Origin: Bacteroidaceae bacterium
Lineage (GTDB): Bacteria; Bacteroidota; Bacteroidia; Bacteroidales; Bacteroidaceae
Direction of reading: 5' to 3'
NCBI GenBank assembly: GCA_016284115.1
Contig: JAEEOD010000193.1
Location: 1-17,092 of the forward strand
Length of the DNA stretch: 17,092 bases
Shown here: positions 14,153-17,092 of the stretch, piece after piece
Layout of the letters: each line of letters starts with the position of its first letter
How positions within the stretch are numbered: position 1 is the stretch's first letter
The notes under the pieces: generated by a model
The model's database searches: none
The model's input: the letters and a program-made list of their open reading frames with translations, nothing else
Told to the model about the DNA's origin: nothing
Program-made: the position numbers and the translations under genes

Positions 14153-14548
14153 CTAGTTCAGTGGCTGAAGTTTATCATGTATGATGCTCAGCAAGTGATG
14201 ATTGTTGCGAGCATATAACTTGATAAACATGTCATATTGTCCTGTAGTATAGTGGCATTCTACAACCTCAGGAATCTTTTTCAAAGCTAAAGTTACCTCT
14301 TCAAAGGTAGAAGGATCTTTAAGGTATAGGCCTATGTAGGCACAAGTTTCAAATCCTACACTTTCCGGATCTACAATAAACTGAGATCCTTTCAATATAC
14401 CTAAAGCAGTGAGTTTCTGCACTCTTTGATGGATAGCTGCTCCAGATACGTTACAAGCCCTGGCAACTTCCAAGAAGGGTACACGGGCATCAGCCGCAAT
14501 CATTTTCAGAATTTTCTTGTCAAGGGCGTCTAATTGATGATGTGCCAT
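14153..14548 (-). CDS. Lrp/AsnC-family transcriptional regulator, C-terminally truncated by TAG
   Basis: A DNA-binding regulator of the feast/famine (Lrp/AsnC) family. Residues about 5-60 form the winged helix-turn-helix: LDALDKKILKMIAADARVPF, then VARACNVSGAAIHQRVQKL (recognition helix) and GILKGSQFIVDP. Residues about 68-131 begin the RAM ligand-binding and oligomerisation domain (CAYIGLYLKD, PEVVECHYTTGQYDMFIKLYARN). The frame stops at TAG (14153-14155) after LQPLN, although family members continue about 20-30 residues; the missing part is readable downstream. The loss removes the last strand of the RAM domain and would probably damage assembly or effector response. It is divergently oriented to the M64 peptidase gene, a typical target position for a local regulator (inference). 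Confidence 0.88.
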   Translation of the reverse strand: MAHHQLDALDKKILKMIAADARVPFLEVARACNVSGAAIHQRVQKLTALGILKGSQFIVDPESVGFETCAYIGLYLKDPSTFEEVTLALKKIPEVVECHYTTGQYDMFIKLYARNNHHLLSIIHDKLQPLN

Positions 14549-14588
14549 TTTTATTGCAATTTAAAAGTAAAAATATTAATTTAATATG

Positions 14589-14619
14589 CAAAGGTAAACA
14601 AAATTGACTAAATTTGCAA
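14589..14619. promoter_or_regulatory. Face-to-face divergent promoters, regulator / M64 peptidase
   Basis: On the minus strand TACCTTTG (14589-14596) is a full TAnnTTTG match for the Lrp-type gene, with a TTGC -33 candidate at 14616-14619, 19 bp upstream. On the plus strand TAAATTTG (14609-14616) is a full match for the M64 peptidase gene, 29 nt before its ATG. The minus-strand -33 candidate touches the plus-strand -7 box, so simultaneous use would be mutually exclusive. The shared region is AT-rich, suiting Lrp-type binding. Confidence 0.6.
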
Positions 14620-14645
14620 GAGAAATCAAACAATAATCAACTATT

Positions 14646-15914
14646 ATGAAGAAAATGTATATTGCTGTATGTTTATTAATGGTTGTAACTACCATCCATG
14701 CACAACAATTCGAGGACTATTTTACCGAGCAAACACTGCGCGTGGACTATGTCTTTACAGGTAATAACCACGAGCAACAGATAGCTCTTGAGGAACTGAG
14801 TATCATCCCTGGTTGGGCAGGACGTAGGCATCATCTGGCTGAAATGCCACTGCAAAGCCATGGTCAACTAGTCATGCGAGATAAGGCGACCGGTCAATCA
14901 ATTTATGCCACCTCGTTCTCTTCCCTTTTTCAAGAATGGACAGCTACTGACGAGGCAAAGGAAGTGACGAAAAGCTATGAGAACTGCTTTGTGGTACCCT
15001 TCCCTAAAAAACCTACAGAAGTAGAGATAACCCTGATGAACTATCGACATGAGGTGGTAACTAGCTTGAGACATACAGTAGATCCAAACGACATACTCAT
15101 TCATCAGAAAGGCAGAGAGCATATAACACCATATAAATACATGGTGCAGAATGGAACACCAGAAGAGTGCATTGATATCGCCATATTGGCAGAAGGTTAC
15201 AAGGCAGAAGAGATGGATCTTTTTTATGAAGATGCAGCAAAGGTTAGTGAGTTCTTGTTTAGCTATGAGCCGTTTAAGTCATTACAAAATAAATTTAACT
15301 TCGTGGCTGTGGCAAGTCCTTCAGTAGATAGTGGAGTGAGCATTCCGAAGAAAGGAGAATGGAAAAACACGGCTTTCAGTTCGAACTACAGCACTTTCTA
15401 TTCCGATCGTTATCTAACCACCTCACACCTGAAAGCAGTACACGATGCGCTGGCAGGCATTCCTTACGAACACATCATCATACTAGCGAATACAGAGGAG
15501 TATGGTGGTGGTGGCATCTACAACTCATTGATGTTAACAGCGGCACATCATAGTACATTTCGTCCAGTGGTGGTTCATGAGTTTGGCCATAGTTTCGCTG
15601 GCTTGGCTGACGAGTATTTCTATGACGACGATGTGATGTCGGGCAGCTATCCGTTGGACATTGAGCCATGGGAACCCAATATCACTACGCTAGTGGATTT
15701 CGACAGTAAGTGGAAAGATATGATGAAAAAAGATACGCCTATTCCCACTCTTCAGCAGGACACTGCAGTGGGGGTGTTTGAAGGCGGAGGCTATTCGTCG
15801 AAAGGTGTTTATCGCCCAGCATTTGATTGCAGGATGCGAACGAATAGCAGTCCTGAGTTTTGTCCAGTATGCCATAAGGCCATACGCAAAATAGTAGCGT
15901 TCTACACAGAATAA
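14646..15914 (+). CDS. Secreted M64-family zinc metallopeptidase
   Basis: A 422-residue peptidase of the IgA-peptidase M64 family, known in gut Bacteroidales. MKKMYIAVCLLMVVTTIHAQ is a Sec signal peptide with cleavage near residue 20. An N-terminal beta-rich M64_N domain spans about 21-150. The catalytic domain follows, with IDIAILAEGYKAEEM (176-190), ANTEEYGGGGIYN (281-293), and the zinc site HEFGHSFAGLADEY (H311, E312, H315, D322/E323). A Met-containing turn CRMR, with CPVC close behind it, follows near the C-terminus. Substrate is unknown: the family includes an IgA protease in Clostridium ramosum, but Bacteroides members are not shown to share it. The gene ends at a strong bidirectional terminator. 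Confidence 0.9.
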   Translation: MKKMYIAVCLLMVVTTIHAQQFEDYFTEQTLRVDYVFTGNNHEQQIALEELSIIPGWAGRRHHLAEMPLQSHGQLVMRDKATGQSIYATSFSSLFQEWTATDEAKEVTKSYENCFVVPFPKKPTEVEITLMNYRHEVVTSLRHTVDPNDILIHQKGREHITPYKYMVQNGTPEECIDIAILAEGYKAEEMDLFYEDAAKVSEFLFSYEPFKSLQNKFNFVAVASPSVDSGVSIPKKGEWKNTAFSSNYSTFYSDRYLTTSHLKAVHDALAGIPYEHIIILANTEEYGGGGIYNSLMLTAAHHSTFRPVVVHEFGHSFAGLADEYFYDDDVMSGSYPLDIEPWEPNITTLVDFDSKWKDMMKKDTPIPTLQQDTAVGVFEGGGYSSKGVYRPAFDCRMRTNSSPEFCPVCHKAIRKIVAFYTE

Positions 15915-15915
15915 A

Positions 15916-15947
15916 AAAAGAGCCGTCGGAAATCCGACGGCTCTTTT
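15916..15947. terminator. Bidirectional intrinsic terminator
   Basis: A perfect inverted repeat GAGCCGTCGGA (15920-15930) / TCCGACGGCTC (15933-15943) with a two-base AA spacer, flanked by AAAA (15916-15919) and TTTT (15944-15947), so the hairpin ends in a U-run in either direction. It lies between the convergent M64 peptidase gene (+) and the second exbD gene (-) and should terminate both. Confidence 0.93.
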
Positions 15948-15966
15948 AAATATCACTATTAACTTA

Positions 15967-16431
15967 TTACTGACGTTTAGCGGCAGAATAGTTAATTTTC
16001 AATGCATATGCCCTTCGAAGTGCTTCCTTGATATCGGTCACAATACCCATCTTGGTATCACGGTCAACCTTCAAAGAAACTGTCATCTGTGGCTGATCCT
16101 CTTCCTTCATACTGGCACGTTCACCAATGATGTAGTCCTGGATCTCATCAGTTTCTGCAAATGAATCATTCAACTGGATACGAGTTTCCTCACCTAAAGT
16201 CTTGCGGAATTCCTGTGTAGGCTTACCTACATAGATGAAAGTCACCAAAGACTTCTTTTCCAGTTTCTCCAGCTCAGTTCCCTGAGGAGCTCTAAACTCA
16301 ACCTTCAAAGTTACCTCACGCATTGTTGTTACCATCATGAAGAAGAACAACAGAGTAAAGATCAAGTCAGGAAGAGAAGAGGTGTTCATACGTGGCATAC
16401 CACGCTTACCGGTCTTACTAAATTTTCCCAT
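15967..16431 (-). CDS. exbD: ExbD/TolR-family proton channel subunit (second copy)
   Basis: A 154-residue inner-membrane protein that works with ExbB to couple the proton gradient to TonB-dependent outer-membrane transport. A short cytosolic N-terminus (MGKFSKTGKRGMPRMNTSS) leads into one transmembrane helix (about 23-38) with D22 in LPDLIFTLLFFFMMVTTM, the position of the conserved proton-carrying aspartate. The periplasmic part contains IYVGKPTQEFR and the C-terminal VSLKVDRDTKMGIVTDIKEALRRA, the usual ExbD dimerisation fold. It starts 2 nt after the stop of the other exbD gene, so both are co-translated. Expression should end at the hairpin just downstream. Confidence 0.93.
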   Translation of the reverse strand: MGKFSKTGKRGMPRMNTSSLPDLIFTLLFFFMMVTTMREVTLKVEFRAPQGTELEKLEKKSLVTFIYVGKPTQEFRKTLGEETRIQLNDSFAETDEIQDYIIGERASMKEEDQPQMTVSLKVDRDTKMGIVTDIKEALRRAYALKINYSAAKRQ

Positions 16432-16433
16432 AA

Positions 16434-17021
16434 TTACTTGTCTCCATACTTTTTAGGTTCAGCCTCTGAGATATTCTGTGGATAAACCGTACGAATATCT
16501 TCCTGCTGGATTTCATCACAATCTGCATACGCCTTACCAAATCTGGCTGTTGCCAGCTCGTCACGCAACTCATTATATGCTGCCACCAGTTCGTTCTGTA
16601 CAGCGATATATGAGTTATAAGAGGTACCGCGGTCGCATCGCAGAGAGATTACGTGGTTGGTTGTAGCCTCCATATCACCCAACAGGTTGGTATGTACCAC
16701 ATGTTTCTCTGGTTTGTTAGCTTCGTTGGCCTCATTAGCAATAAACTCTTTTGCCTTCTTGCGAAGATCACCTACTCCTACATACTCTCCTCCACACAGT
16801 AACTGGTCTTGGAAGTTGAGGAATACCTGTAGCACGTTACGCTCCTTCAGCTTGATATCATCATTCTTCTGGTTCTGCTCAGGTGGAGGTGGCAAACGAC
16901 GTGCCAGACCCTGGTCAGTATCCATAGAAGTTGTCAGCAAGAAGAAGATCAACAACAGGAAGGAGATATCCGCAGTAGAGCTTGAGTTTAGTTCAGGAAC
17001 TTCCTTTTTGCCTTTTGCCAT
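16434..17021 (-). CDS. exbD: ExbD/TolR-family proton channel subunit (first copy, long form)
   Basis: A 195-residue ExbD paralogue, longer than the usual 130-150 aa. The N-terminal NSSSTADISFLLLIFFLLTTSM carries the conserved aspartate D18 at the start of the single transmembrane helix. The periplasmic domain has RRLPPPPEQNQK (a proline-rich linker), VLQVFLNFQDQLLCGGEYV, an acidic/Asn-rich insert (ANEANEANKPEK) and a charged tail (SEAEPKKYGDK). The core SLRCDRGTSYNSYIAVQNEL corresponds to the ExbD C-terminal domain. Paired, dissimilar ExbD genes are characteristic of Bacteroidota Ton systems, with the two subunits probably forming heterodimers (inference). Start ATG at 17019-17021; an ExbB gene would be expected upstream, outside the window. 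Confidence 0.92.
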   Translation of the reverse strand: MAKGKKEVPELNSSSTADISFLLLIFFLLTTSMDTDQGLARRLPPPPEQNQKNDDIKLKERNVLQVFLNFQDQLLCGGEYVGVGDLRKKAKEFIANEANEANKPEKHVVHTNLLGDMEATTNHVISLRCDRGTSYNSYIAVQNELVAAYNELRDELATARFGKAYADCDEIQQEDIRTVYPQNISEAEPKKYGDK

Positions 17022-17041
17022 TTTTATATCTCCTATTTAAA

Positions 17042-17092
17042 TTACATACCTAATCTCTTCTTGATACCTGAACCAATCATCAGGACGATCAT
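17042..17092 (-). CDS. C-terminal end of an unidentified gene upstream of exbD, partial
   Basis: The last 16 codons of an open frame entering from beyond the right edge, reading VLMIGSGIKKRLGM before TAA (17042-17044). The hydrophobic then basic ending suggests a membrane protein whose final helix ends in the cytosol. It lies 20 nt before the first exbD gene on the same strand, so it is probably part of the Ton-motor operon: ExbB itself or a small membrane partner. Too little is present to name it. Confidence 0.5.
   Translation of the reverse strand: MIVLMIGSGIKKRLGM

Noticed and set aside
14153..14155. TAG reassigned as a sense codon in this organism
   Set aside because: folA ends at TAG at a normal length, and other genes end with TAA or TGA, so standard stop usage explains the window; a local mutation or error is simpler.

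Overview
The window looks like a chromosomal segment from a Bacteroidales bacterium, most likely a Prevotella/Bacteroides-type gut or oral anaerobe. The main grounds are Bacteroidota-style -7 promoter boxes (TAnnTTTG or close variants) ahead of several genes, few Shine-Dalgarno sequences, lipoproteins with short lipoboxes, paired ExbD genes, and family-typical MenA, ThyA, FolA and M64 peptidase sequences. Coding density is high, no mobile element or RNA gene is visible, and no gene-free stretch exceeds about 240 bases.

Layout. (1) 1-1703 (+): a MenA-type prenyltransferase cut by the window edge, followed 9 nt later by a radical SAM protein with a Cys-rich tail. (2) 1751-1838: four contiguous 22-bp units, each centred on an inverted repeat. 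(3) 1983-4261 (+): an AlaX-like tRNA editing protein, a small RyR-domain protein with a C-terminal zinc ribbon, and a multi-pass membrane protein with a TIR/SLOG-like cytosolic domain. (4) 4311-7374 (+): an overlapping operon of an RlmD-type rRNA methyltransferase, an RluA-family pseudouridine synthase and a class I SAM methyltransferase. (5) 11314-7363 (-): three exported or lipoprotein genes (FG-GAP-like lipoprotein, YARHG-DUF3160 lipoprotein, CapA-family metallophosphatase). (6) 11372-12727 (+): a secreted cardiolipin-synthase-like PLD protein. (7) 12786-14068 (+): thyA-folA, which couples dTMP synthesis to folate recycling. (8) 14548-14153 (-): an Lrp/AsnC regulator that ends at an in-frame TAG, with its normal C-terminus still readable beyond the stop. 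(9) 14646-15914 (+): a secreted M64 metallopeptidase, sharing a divergent promoter region with the regulator. (10) a bidirectional terminator, then two tandem exbD genes (-) and the C-terminal end of another gene at the right edge.

The points most worth a second look are the 22-bp-phased palindrome array, the RyR-zinc-ribbon plus membrane TIR/SLOG-like gene pair, and the amber-truncated Lrp regulator. The first two lie next to each other. All family calls were made by reading motifs by eye, with no database search.
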